Part shown: positions 45,215 through 55,882 of the stretch, piece after piece | How positions within the stretch are numbered: position 1 is the first letter of the stretch | Layout: every line of letters begins with the position of its first letter | Assembly (NCBI GenBank): GCA_002205965.3 | Contig: NADL03000022.1 | Span: 726,066-790,065, forward strand | Origin: Kappaphycus alvarezii | Lineage: Eukaryota > Rhodophyta > Florideophyceae > Gigartinales > Solieriaceae | Direction of reading: 5' to 3' | DNA length: 64,000 nucleotides | The notes under the pieces: generated by a model | Database searches by the model: none | What the model was told of the DNA's origin: nothing | What the model saw: the letters and a program-made list of their open reading frames with translations, nothing else | Program-made: the position numbers and the translations under genes

Positions 45215-46205
45215 GAAAAGTCAGTTTTAGTACTTGGTCTTCCTTCCTCTACTCTCCAGCACCTCCTTGCATCTATTGTTCATACTTTTGACCAAATTAT
45301 AACGCAACTCACGCCCCAACTGAGCCCACTTCACGAGAATGCACGTCTTAAGGTCGCTTACAGAGTCACACTGCGTTTCGTTGGCGTGAAACCTTCTATA
45401 AAGCACTCTCTACGTTCGAAATTGTGTTTAAGTTGGGGAACGTGCAGACCAGAGCATAAAATCAATATTGCTAGATGCAGACCACTCTATGGTCATGTTA
45501 GCTTTGTGTACAGGAGCATTATTCTGCTGAAATTGCCAAGATCCCTGGAATTTAGAGGTCACAAAAGGCAGTAAATGGGTCTCCAATTTCATTCAGTACT
45601 TCAACGCGTTCTGTTTGTCATTTAGAAAATCAATTTCACAGTATTCACCTTCACAAAATGCCGTCCAAACCATCACCACCCCACACTTCCATTCTTACGT
45701 TGCGACGGAATCGTTTCTTCGGTGCTAAAATTCATGTCAATAAGACTGATAACCGTCCCTGCCATTTTAATTCCACTTCTTTTCATCTATAAACACCACT
45801 TTAGCCGACTGCTGCGGGATCGGTTGTGCCTTTCCCGAGCTCAATCCAGACGGGCTTGGATGTGCCTAGGGGAGAGGAGTGGGGATCGTTTAAGCCTCTT
45901 AAACTTAAAGCTAGGTGCCGAAGATAGTATCTGACGCATGCCATGGCTCTTGAATTGCAATGAGAGGTCGTGCTTTAGTGTGGTTGAGGTTGTGAGCGAT
46001 TTAGAAGCCTCTCGAAAAAAAACGACGTTTACCAGCGCCACCCAATTTCTTGTTTCCAGCCCCCTTCTCTGGACTTCCATAGTTTTTTTCCTTTAGAAAC
46101 GATGTTTCAACCGAATGAGACCATTTCATCCGTCTCGCGATCTCTGCAATCGAAATTTTGAGCTTATTCAGTTTAACAATCCCTCTTTTCTCTTTTTTCC
46201 GTAAA
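45215..46205 (-). pseudogene. Tc1/mariner-type transposase relic with mutated catalytic residue
   Basis: Minus-strand blocks in order: SIAEIARRMKWSHS (HTH, about 46150), GSPEKGAG, GWWWFGRHFVKVNT (about 45680), then FQQNNAPVHKANMTIEW (about 45495-45535), SARSPT and PIENVW-equivalent region (about 45430), RFHANETQCDSVSDL and NLVKSMNNRCKEVLESRG (about 45255-45310). These are the second-Asp, DLNPIEN and C-terminal blocks of Tc1/mariner. The second catalytic residue, normally QQDNAPxH, is Asn here. Several frame breaks. Lies inside the candidate inverted-repeat pair 42761/46517. Confidence 0.7.
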
Positions 46206-46489
46206 ACCCAGCTTGCGGCCCATTTTGTGAGTGTTTCCGGGCTTTTTAGTGGTCACCAATGGGACCCAAGTGCTCTTGAAACCAAGAAATGGCGCCAACC
46301 CCGCAATTTCTTCGGGTATTGGCCAACTCTCGTAATCAGGTTTCCCCCTCTGGTAGCTTTTTTCAAATATTTTTAAACTTAATTAGCGAATGTTCCTGAA
46401 AGTTTGCGCCTTTATATGATATATAAAAGGAATATTTTTGGTAGTATTTCGCATGAATTGCACGGTTCTTTTATTTTATTACCAAAAAG

Positions 46490-46517
46490 GGGGTGTCGTA
46501 ATTGAATTTCTGACACT
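46490..46517 (-). repeat. Candidate right terminal inverted repeat
   Basis: GGGTGTCGTAATTGAA followed by TTTCTGACAC, the inverse complement of the left repeat at 42761-42787 with a few mismatches. It would bound a 3.76-kb block containing the Harbinger and mariner relics. Confidence 0.45.
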
Positions 46518-46539
46518 GCACCGGTGGGTGCATGTCCAT

Positions 46540-46566
46540 GTACCAGTGGTAAGTTACCACTGGTAC
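46540..46566. repeat. Perfect 13-bp inverted repeat with 1-nt spacer
   Basis: GTACCAGTGGTAA and TTACCACTGGTAC are exact inverse complements around a single G. Confidence 0.9.
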
Positions 46567-48180
46567 ACGTAGAAAAGATTGCGTAGCTAAGCTTCTGATA
46601 CAGGGGTGTCTTAAGTATTCCTGTTGAGCATCCGCTACGAAAGGCCATGGCAGCCGCGTATTTCTCTGTGACCTTGGAGGTTGCCTAGAAAGGTGATCCT
46701 GAAAAGTCGAAAGCTAGCGACACAAAATTCCATGGCAGCCTCGATCGTCCGGCAGTGCGTCTTCAGTAGTGGCTGCCATCTTCGTAGTTAGGATATATCC
46801 TTGCAAATGGAAACAAGTGTCGCTTTTCTTGCTCACATTGACCATATAGACCTCCTGGAATGGCGACGATAAGATGACACCATACGCCACTGGGAGAGGA
46901 GGCTATGTATTCGATACCGCAGACTGCGGGTGCACCGGAATATCCGCGGGTCTCGCGCTCAGTCTAGGAAGCAGGTTCTTGGCCTCGTACATTATCCAAC
47001 GCCTAATCCTGTGCTTTGAACAGCTCTCTGTCAAATACTTTGATTATTGCTGTATACCGGGTAGTCCATCCAAGACCTTTCATGTGCTTGCTGTATGGTC
47101 TCCAAAACGATCCGTTGGCGTGTGTCTCTCCGCGCTCCGCAGCGATTCAGAGTTATTGACACGGTAACTCTCAGGTGGTGACGTTGCTACGTTCGGCTGG
47201 CTACTGACGGATGCGTGGTGAGAAAGATTGCTGCAGGAGTCTCCAAGTATGCTCTATGGCGGACCCTTCGATGAGAGTCAGCTTCCCAGTACGTTGCGGG
47301 ACTGGGAGACCTCACCGTTTCATCATTCTTCCAGAACTTTACTGCTGACTCGCCCAAGGCTCGATATAGAAAGCTATGTGAATTATCGGGCTTGGCAACA
47401 AGGTTGCCCGCTTTCAGTTTATCTGGAAGACCAGCATATCTGCTGTCGAGGGACGGATGGAGCCGTCGGAAAAGCTCCCGGAGATTTCCATCCACTTCAG
47501 CGCATTCATTCGCAAGATGTTTATACGCGAAAGGCTCGTACAGACTTCCCAAGTACTTGGCGTCAATTATGCTCGCCTATAAGCCGCGAGATTCAGCGTC
47601 GCCACAAATGTCAAGCACTGACTGCCGAATTGTAGAGGAAGGGTCACTTGCTTTTGAGCTGCACATGTCATTGTCGTATTACTGCGCGAGTACAACTCTA
47701 ATTGCTTTTCGTCAAATCTCAATGCAGTGGCATAATTCATGCATTATCAAAGGAAATTGCTCAGCGCCCACCAGGCTGCAGTACTCCGCATACTATTTAC
47801 GTAACTTGAGCTTTATCCGCCCGAGTAATTTTCTTTGATTATGCATGCATTACAAGGGAATATATCAGCATGTTTACTTAGTTCCCTTTTTGCATCTCTT
47901 CTTGGCTGGGGACATCTTGTGTACACTACATGGACAATATTGGCGACAGCTCGTTGCGAGCGTACACAATGTTCAGAAATAGACATAGCGGCGTTAAATT
48001 GGTCTGCAGTAAGTGTCTCATGTGCTGTTGCCAATCCCGGCTCAAATCGTTGAGAGCATCCATGAACAGCAGCACATAATCTTTGTCGCCTTAGCGCTTG
48101 ACCAGTCTTAAAGCTTCGCGCAAAATCGAGTCCAGTCAGTAACGCACACTTTTTAATAGTACCGGTTTGTGAGGGTACTG
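46567..48180. other. Unresolved stretch with non-overlapping weak ORFs
   Basis: ORFs at 47187-47552 (minus, 121 aa; contains AEVDGNLRELFRRLHP) and 47228-47838 (plus) overlap in antisense and neither shows a known domain. CCATGGCAGCC occurs twice (46645, 46730). Likely transposon debris; I cannot name it. Confidence 0.3.
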
Positions 48181-48189
48181 GAAGGGGGT

Positions 48190-48335
48190 ATTTATTTTAA
48201 CGGTTTTGTTTTTTGATTTTGTTTCTCTTTTTCTGTTTAATTTTGTTTCTTGTTTATATGTTTCTTTGTTTTCTTTTTTTTTCTTTGTTTTCTTTTTTTT
48301 CTTTTGTGTTTTTTTCTTATTTTATACTACTTTAA
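48190..48335 (+). repeat. T-rich low-complexity tract
   Basis: TTTTCTTTG/TTTTGTTTC-type repeats, almost free of A and C. Confidence 0.75.
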
Positions 48336-48484
48336 CCCCAGTCTGTTTCCTACCGCTACCAACTAAACCTGTCAATTCTTCCCACCGACCCAACACTTAG
48401 TAGCCGTGGTGGCCTTGTTGCGTACTTAGTGGTTCCGCAGGCCTTCGACCATCCCCTGCGAGTACCAGGAAGGTTTACAATCTA

Positions 48485-48625
48485 GCAGTTACTGAGGGTA
48501 TTGACCCCTTGAACTTCGAGCTAAGCACCGAAAGTCCAAAGAGACAATAGACACCTGCAGTAAATGGGTGCTGCCCCCTTGAACTTCGGTATGCACACCT
48601 TAAGCCCAAGGAGACAAGAGTCACC
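48485..48625 (+). repeat. Diverged tandem duplication, 72-bp unit
   Basis: GCAGTTACTGAGGG...CCCCTTGAACTTCG...GAGACAATAG at 48485 is repeated as GCAGTAAATGGGTG...CCCCTTGAACTTCG...GAGACAAGAG at 48557. Confidence 0.65.
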
Positions 48626-48680
48626 ACTGCTTTGAGGACAACAGACAAGAAGAGGGCAACTTTTTGGTGATAGTAGTGTT

Positions 48681-48762
48681 TGGGATGTTGGGGTGTTGGG
48701 GTGTTGAGATGTTGAGGTGTTGAGGTGTTGGGGTGTTGGGGTGTTGGGGTGTTGGGGTTTTG
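48681..48762 (+). repeat. 9-bp minisatellite, GGGTGTTGG unit, about nine copies
   Basis: Successive units differ only in GGG versus GAG and an occasional GAT. Confidence 0.9.
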
Positions 48763-48949
48763 CTCGCCCCCCCGGTTTGCATGAATCACTCCTCACCACT
48801 CTTTATATGGACAACTCAGAAATATCAAAATACGCCAGATTGTACTAAAAACATAAAATACAGATACACAGTAGCCTCTAGAGTATTTTTTAGCCCGGTT
48901 GTTGTGCTTGTCGCACTGTTTTGTAGTTCGGTATTCACAATATGTGGCT

Positions 48950-49145
48950 CAGAGCCATGCAAGTTACTGTACCTAGCTTGCGTGATCCAAATTTGAGGCC
49001 ATGTACAATACTGTACATGGCTCTCAAGGGCCAAATTTGTCGCCTAATACGGTACTGTACTGTATACAGCTCGCGCGATGCAAATTTGAGGCCATCTAAA
49101 GTACTGTACATGACTCTCGGGAGCCAAATTTGTGGCAGTATGCTG
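48950..49145 (+). repeat. Tandem duplication of a 93-bp unit containing GTAC motifs
   Basis: GATCCAAATTTGAGGCCAT...ACTGTACATGGCTCTC...GCCAAATTTGT at 48984 recurs as GATGCAAATTTGAGGCCAT...ACTGTACATGACTCTC...GCCAAATTTGT at 49077. The GTAC palindrome is conserved in both copies. Confidence 0.75.
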
Positions 49146-49301
49146 GTGGTACAACACTATTAGTCAATTAAGGGTGCGACATTCTCGTGTCTTTCAGTGC
49201 TTCTGGTAAAAGCCACTAGCTACTAGTTGCCGCGAGGCTGTCTCATGTCAATTGTGATAGGGCGAATCTTATCTGGCCTAGGTTGAAAGGGCAATTTTTA
49301 T

Positions 49302-49725
49302 GCAAAAGGGCTCGTGATGGTTCCAGCACAGCACTTGCTACAGCTCAGCAGGAGTGCACATATATTTTATGATATTAATTGAGTGCAAAGTGCTACTGTA
49401 GCCACTATAGATTTAATTTTTATGGTGGCCTAGCTCTACCCTACACTGTACTGTACTTTCACATACGGTGCAGAGGGGCTTCAAAAAGTCTATATAAGGG
49501 CTTGCATACCGAGTAATGGAGCAAGTCCAAGACAAGAATCATCAGCCCAGACAAAAGAAGTAAACAGTTGTTCTTGCCGCAATAAGGGGAAGCCAACCCG
49601 TCGAGCACAACGGTCAGTAGCTGTGTCAGACATTGTAAGCTCGGCTTGTAGGGCTTACAGTAGACTTCCACCAGCAACCTTGCTGCGTGCTACACGTGTC
49701 ATGCCTTTCGGTCTGTGATACTGCA
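49302..49725 (+). repeat. 424-bp dispersed repeat, copy 1 (solo-LTR-like)
   Basis: Begins TGCAAAAGGGCTCG and ends GTGATACTGCA; contains TATATAAGGGCTTG (TATA-like) and GCCGCAATAAGG. Matches 53349-53772 over the full 424 bp in direct orientation, with scattered differences. TG...CA ends and a TATA box fit a solo LTR, but no target-site duplication or internal region was recognised. Confidence 0.7.
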
Positions 49726-51079
49726 GCAATGTCAATCCACCATATATATTTTGTACAGTGTACAATACACCACACAATGTAAGACATTACTTTACTGTAC
49801 ACAGGACTGCGAGCTCCCACACCGTTCAACGGCGTGAGTTGTGCTAGGCCCGCGTTTTTTACGTTATTACTGTCCTCGCCTCTACTAAGCTCGCAAACCT
49901 ACAAAGCAAGCTTTATTACTCTGGAGAAGTACCACAACGTTGACTATCGTCCACTGAATCGCTGAGGCGCCAATCCCGGCCCTTCTCTACCAATAAAGTA
50001 ACCCAATTTTATTTATTAAGCGCTTTGATATACCGCGTCGATCGCCATCGAGCAGAACGCTTTGAGCGGAGACCGGGTCTTACGACATGCAACACCTTCG
50101 CGGAGGAGATAAGACGGGTTGTTCTATCTGGGAGGTTGTCCCACATGCCTGTCTGGAGACCATACAAATCCCCTCTGGTTGACAAATTGGGACACTAGGC
50201 CACCTGCAAGGTAGATGTCGGGGCGGTTCGCTGTCTTCGCGACCTTTCTGACGTACCACGAACTCACCAGCCTGGGCATCTCCCTCGCCGCCACCCGTGA
50301 GCATGCCCTGGCGGCCCATTTTCATACAGGCTCAAAAAACAGCGAAATTTCGAGATCGTATTTATTGTGTCCTGCTCGTTTTACTCAAGATCGCTCACAT
50401 CGAACATTCATTGGTGTCGTCGTCGCTTTCTGTAAGCAAGGTGCTTACACCAGGAGTTTTTCAACTCGTTTTTTTGGCTTGCCGAGATTTCAATGGGGTA
50501 ATTTTCTTACGTCTTCTTGCTACTATAGTGAAGAAACTATAGAGTACTGCATTAATATCGAGTGTCCAGTGCAGGGACTGACTATTTTCTATTCGTCATA
50601 GCTTTTTCCCCATATGAGGCACACTTTGTTTTCATATGGGGGCAAATTTTTTTGCAGTACTGCGTTGTGGTAGTCAAAATATTTTTTAGGCCCATCATTT
50701 TGTAGTAAAAAAGTTACTCTGTACGGTAGTAATTACAGTAGACATCTATCCCGCAGTTTCTACCCTTCTCAATAAGATGCAATCGCATTCAACTCTAAAT
50801 ACTCCATAGTAACTTATCCCATCCACCACAAGGACGCTGGCCTATAGCGCGAATCGTAGGTTGCTGACCCAGAGTGCTGGTGCCTTAGAGCGCCATTAGA
50901 AATCCACTTTAACATGAGACAGAATACGGTGAAATCTCATAAAGGGATAATTCAGTACGCCATAGACAGCAGCTAACTTCGCAAGTTATATAAAACAAGT
51001 AAACCAGTAGAGGACATATAAGAAGAGCTTAAACATTTTTTACTTATATATTCAGGAAGTCACACTAATTCGCTTCATC
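49726..51079. other. No recognised gene
   Basis: A 128-codon plus ORF at 50215-50601 and an 81-codon minus ORF at 50080-50325 overlap in antisense; neither has a recognised domain. An imperfect CATATGAGG/CATATGGGG palindrome is near 50613-50643. Confidence 0.35.
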
Positions 51080-52855
51080 TTTGAATCTGAGTTACGGTCC
51101 ATATGGTACTTTGCTCGCAAATGATCCATAAATCAACATCTTTTTGTGCTCTCGTGACAAATATAAATATCAGAAAGCCCGTTGTCACGGCAAGTAGAGC
51201 AAAGAAATTTCGACTTCCTGACCTTACAGACCCGACAGCGACCCTGGTAAGATGCGTTAGTTTACTCTCCATTACCTAACTTCCTCTCCTTTTTTGTCAC
51301 TGCTAGATGTGTTCCAATACCTGCAACTGGATTCAATGATGTTTCATCCTCCTCATCTCCTACGCAGCTAGATAAGCGACGAAATATATAATCAAAACTT
51401 GTTTTCAATGAGTTCTTTCGGCAAGAATCTCATAAAATTGGAATTTCAAAACGAGGGCCTGGGCCCGTAGTAATTATTGTAAAGTAGCCACGAATCAACT
51501 ATTATAATCGACAAGAGAGAGAATTGGCCCTGAGCGGCCAATCTTTCACTTTCAATTTCTTGTCAATTCCAAGTTTATCTTGCCTGCATCTGTTGTGACG
51601 ATCAATTTGAGAACACATGTCATGCACCTCTCTACAACACCTGGAACCAAAATCTCTAATTCCACTTTCTTCGTTTCACTCTCCACAGTTCTCCATCTTT
51701 CCCTGCAAATTGGGGTCCCTTGATTGGTTTTATGGCAACTGCTCATGAAATATCTTCGTTCTCTGTCCATCTACAAACAGCTGTTAAAGATATGTTGGTA
51801 TTAAACTTCTTAGAGACCATCCGGATATAGTCTCCGTGCTCCGTGAGCTCCTGTGAGGAAGAAATTGCATCGGAATTGCCTGACTTCATTTTGACTACAC
51901 CAATGAACTCGTTCCATATCTCGTCAAGGCTTCTGTGGATGACATTGATGCAAAAATTGAGGCCCCGCATATGTATTGATTTATCTTCAGACACGGTTGA
52001 AAAAGGCGAAGCGTAAGAGCGGTAGTGTGACAGAATTTCTATGTGAAGTCAGCCGAAGGCCACCCGTCTTTCCTATGACAAGCTCCATCCTCAACATTAT
52101 TCCAGACTGCCACAAGCTGAAGCCTACAATTCGCAGCCATTTTCGAACTTTCTGTCATAGCCAACATAATGTGGACGTCCTTTCTTGATCCAGTCCCCGC
52201 CAAGACCATATTACCTGCTGATAATTTCATCTACGCAGATATGAGAAGATAGCGTGACAAATTGCCTACGGTAGTCATTGATAGTCTTCAAAAACCACTC
52301 TGTGTCATCCAAAGGCCTTTATTCCCTTTAAGAGGAGTGACTGAAGCGAATATTTCCGAGAATCAGTTCAAATCCCTTGCGTGACATGATCCTTCCAAAG
52401 CTTTGTCCTGGTATATACTTCGATCCGTACTCATTCCAGAGGTCACGGCGGCTTGAAAATGTAAACCTTGTCATCAGAATGAAAACTCCGAAAAACTTCA
52501 TATCTCCCCTGACGAACGGGCTGAATTCCAATGGCATCTAATTGCTCGTTTGTAATTTCACACATGACATTGAGGTGATGGAGCGGAAATATGCTCATAA
52601 AAATTCAAATAGCGATGAATCCCGAGGAGCACGACCATAGGTAAGAGTAATACAAGAGTAGCTAATCATCTTGCAGCTATTTTCCGAAACATTTTCATGA
52701 ATAGTTTTAAACACGTCCTGGTTGGTCCACAATCGCTTACGGGCAATTACAGTTGCATCTGATTGATGAACCATTGAATCATCTGAATTCCTATCCGAAG
52801 CGGTCGGGGACGATGGTGAAGCATCCAAATCTTGATTTTCGCGTTCATTTGTCAA
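51080..52855 (-). pseudogene. piggyBac-type transposase relic (DDE_Tnp_1_7) with C-terminal Cys-rich domain
   Basis: From about 52855 (MTNERENQDLDASPSSPTAS, acidic/Ser-rich N-terminus): FSPFVRGDMKFFGVFILM, RRDLWNEYGSKY and RIMSRKGFELILGNIRFS (52330-52535) match the piggyBac N-terminal DDE block. Shifted frames give ICVDEIISR, GGDWIKKGRPHYVGYDRK (about 52140-52225; catalytic Asp region), then FIGVVKMKSG and GDYIRMVSKKFNTNISLTAV (51780-51920). At the end, GRCRVCKVRKSKFLCSTCRD and YICHESTKRCW (about 51130-51250) form the Cys-rich zinc module. At least six breaks. Lies between the two 424-bp repeats. Confidence 0.7.
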
Positions 52856-53348
52856 TTGAGCGGTTCAACCTCCGGAACAACGTCTGTTGGAGGTAATCCG
52901 CTTTTATTGACAATCTTCAGCGTGACAATCTTGAGAGGGTCGCGTATCTTCCAACTTGCTTCCACTGACGTCCTCCTTCCCCCACTTACAATGTTAATAT
53001 GAACTGAAATGATGGTTCCACTGACCAATTTATTCTTTCAAGCCGACCCATACAACCGCTTACATTCTGCCGCTGACGTAACAAGGGAAGCTGGCAGTGA
53101 ATTGGATTTCAAGGAACTCTTCGTGGATCCATTTTTGCCAAGAATAAGGGAAATCAAGTGTTACTGCGAAATTGAAAGTTTTCCTGCGCTGATCAGAGTT
53201 GCAATCATCCGAAAAGTTTGTTTCGATCGAGTATCCCCATGCCTTAATGAAAACGTGGGGCCAGAAAAAGGGTGGTTTAAAAAGTTTTGTAATTTAAAAA
53301 TTGTTCTTAAAAGTTGTCCTCATATGAGGACAATTGTCTTATTGTTAT
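52856..53348. other. Flank between piggyBac relic and 424-bp repeat
   Basis: A 136-codon plus ORF (53009-53419) has no known domain. The perfect palindrome GTCCTCATATGAGGAC lies at about 53314-53329. Confidence 0.35.
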
Positions 53349-53772
53349 TCAAAAGGGCTCGCGATGGTGCCAGCGCAGCATCCGTGACATCTCAGCAGGA
53401 ATGCTTAGATATTTTATGATATTGATTTAGTAAAAATGCTACAGTAGACACTAGATTTAATTTTTATGGTGGACTAGTTCTACACTGCACTGTATTGTTC
53501 TTTCAAATAAAGTGCAGACGGGCTACAAAAATTCTATATAAGGGCTTGCGTACCGAGTAGCGGAGCAAGTCCAAGACAAGAATCATCAGCCACCAGACAG
53601 AAGAAGTAAAACAATTGTTCTTGCCGCAATAAGGGAAGCCAACCCGTCGAGCACAACGGTCAGTAGTTGTGTCAGACATTGTAAGCTCGGCTTGTACGGC
53701 TTACAGTAGATTTCCACCAGCAACCTTTGCTGCGTCCTACACGTGTCATACCTTTTGGGGTGTGATACTGCA
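53349..53772 (+). repeat. 424-bp dispersed repeat, copy 2 (solo-LTR-like)
   Basis: Same length and order as 49302-49725; TATATAAGGGCTTG and GTGATACTGCA conserved. The internal GTAC motif of copy 1 (ACTGTACTGTAC) is diverged here (ACTGCACTGTAT). Confidence 0.7.
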
Positions 53773-53779
53773 CATATAG

Positions 53780-53860
53780 ACACTACGTCGCTAGGCAAGT
53801 GCAAACCGGGTGGTCCACGTATGCCACGTGCACAGGTGTGCGGACAAGATAGTGTTCGCC
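53780..53860 (-). pseudogene. Retroelement tail fragment
   Basis: The minus strand reads HVAYVDHPV from GCACGTGGCATACGTGGACC, matching the terminal HVxDVxHxV of the retroelement family at 22.47 kb and 37.55 kb. Confidence 0.4.
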
Positions 53861-54374
53861 AGAGACGACCAGATCGTGTAACGGGGGAAATTTGGGGTGG
53901 TTTAATATTTTGAAAGATACAGGTCTGTTGTGGCCCGGAATATCCTACAGGGTGACCAGTACGTAGTACCTCTTAAATTTCCCTAAGAGCATGGCCACCG
54001 ATGGTCCAATTTCGGGATTCAATCCAAATAAAATCAGTTTTGATTTTTTGGTCGTCCGCACCGGCAATTTCCAATTAGATTTTCAATTCAATTTTTTCGG
54101 GGGATTGAACCTTCCCGAAACCTGGTTAAAAATAACGTTTTTGGACCCACTTCTTCGGGGTTCCAATCCAAAAAAAATCGGCGAATGAGACTACAGTATT
54201 TCTCCGCGGATCTCGAGGTATGTATTATCTACACAGCTGCATCAACCTACCGTCGGACACCTTCGTTCGAATCGTGTCTCTCGCACATTTACCCTTCTAT
54301 CATAGGCTAAGACAAGGGTTTGTCATCTGAAAAAACGGTGATGGCGTGCAAATCTTAGATACATGCATCAGAAG
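53861..54374. other. No recognised gene
   Basis: AT-rich stretch. One 65-codon ORF (53991-54188) without domain. Confidence 0.3.
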
Positions 54375-55429
54375 ATCCTCAAAGGGGCAATGGGAAGAAA
54401 AAAGACTTCTTCATCGCCCAGATACTCAAAAGTATAACAGCCTCTGTGCTGCAAAAATTGAGCAACATCGGTAGCATCGTTCCCAGCACGAACATGAGAC
54501 GCCATTATGCAACGATATAAGAAATCCCTTCCATGGATGTATATACCATCTGTTCAGTAATAGTACCAATTAAAAGATGTTCCATTGATTGCGTAGGTTG
54601 GCGCTTCCTGTGGGAAGGACCCAATCAGAACATCCGCGAAGAATTTGCTGAACTCTAGAACATCAAGGTCATTAAAATCCCCAGGTAACCCAAACTGAAA
54701 AGACCAGATCCAAAAATCTAAATCACAGATGACTTCCATGCGGAGTGTTGGAACGCCATATTTTCCAATCATTGTCATCTGAAAGCCTTACGGCAGTTCT
54801 TCCACGTCCATCCAGCGCATTCAAAACAGCCTAAGCAAACAAGAAAGCCGACTTTAGAGAATTACTTCCCAATTCTTCTTATGTCACGGTGTTTGGTCTG
54901 CGCAAGTATTGCTCTCCAAACAATCCAATGACGGAAGAACAAAAGTTCTCAAGGCATAACGAAGCCGTCGTCTCAGATATATCAAACAGGTCATCGAACA
55001 GATCCGCAGGAATCCCATAGACCATTTCTCGGAGTCCGCATAAACCCTTCAGAAGTGGAAAATACCAACACGACCTGTTGCATCCGGACGTATTCCTTTT
55101 TTATGTACTCTGATGACGTGCTAATGGCGCCGAAGATTCTATTAAACACAGCTCGTGGCATTCTAAACCTAGTTTCGAAGGTAGTCTCAGGTCGTTGTGG
55201 TTCAAGACATCTTTCAATGGGCCGCGGCATACTGTTTGGCCAGAAGTATTTCAACATTATTAACGACGAGATCCTGCGAAATCTCTGTCAATATAAGCAG
55301 ACTTCCCCTCAACGGATCCTCCGGCCTTGAGTTTTGTATCTCCCAAGAAGCAGTGGTCATCATTTGCCACCACAATGCCACAGCGATTGCTTCTTCATCA
55401 TCGTTGGCAGCTTCATTTAGGCATCCCAA
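54375..55429 (-). pseudogene. PIF/Harbinger 'plant transposon'-type transposase relic
   Basis: From 55429: MGCLNEAANDDEEAIAVAL, then TRFRMPRAVFNRIFGAI (about 55140-55180), SSEYIKKEYVRMQQVVLV, and at 54554-54778 VICDLDFWIWSFQFGLPGDF plus NDLDVLEFSKFFADVL and YAINGTSFNWYYY, followed across one stop by TDGIYIHGRDFLY. This is the conserved order of this HARBI1 subfamily (W-x-W/FGLPGs-ND-N-VL, then YYLaDGIYP). Broken in at least three places. Head-to-head with the ORF set at 55.88-57.04 kb. Confidence 0.7.
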
Positions 55430-55882
55430 CGGTGCGATATAACCCTTTAGACTAAGAAATAGTCGGATTTTTTAGCCGAGCGCTACCCCACTGGTACGCA
55501 CAATTCCTTAGAATTTGGCCAAAATTTTTGTGCGAACCCAAAAGCCAACAGTTTTGGGACGGCCGGCCCAAATCAAAACCCGCCGTCACGGAGCATTCCG
55601 ACATCCGCTCAGTCTCCCCACCATCATGCTGGGGGCGGCGTAGCCGCTCTACTGTCAGAAGTGGAAGGCAAACGCCGCCGCCAGAACACGTCTCCATTGC
55701 TTTCGACGAGTGTCAGAACGTTCTGGAACATGCGCTTGCTTTGGCGGGAACGTCAAAACCCCAAACCAAAACAAATCAGACTTAATCACTGAAACGGGCT
55801 ATACAAAGGCCACACATCTATGCGATAACCAACAAACTTTCCATTTTTGTCGTCGTAGTGACATTTCCCTCAGTTGTCTACA

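Noticed and set aside
48681..48762. Minisatellite as a telomere or G-quadruplex regulatory element
   Set aside because: A nine-copy GGGTGTTGG repeat is adequately described as a local minisatellite; no gene nearby to regulate.
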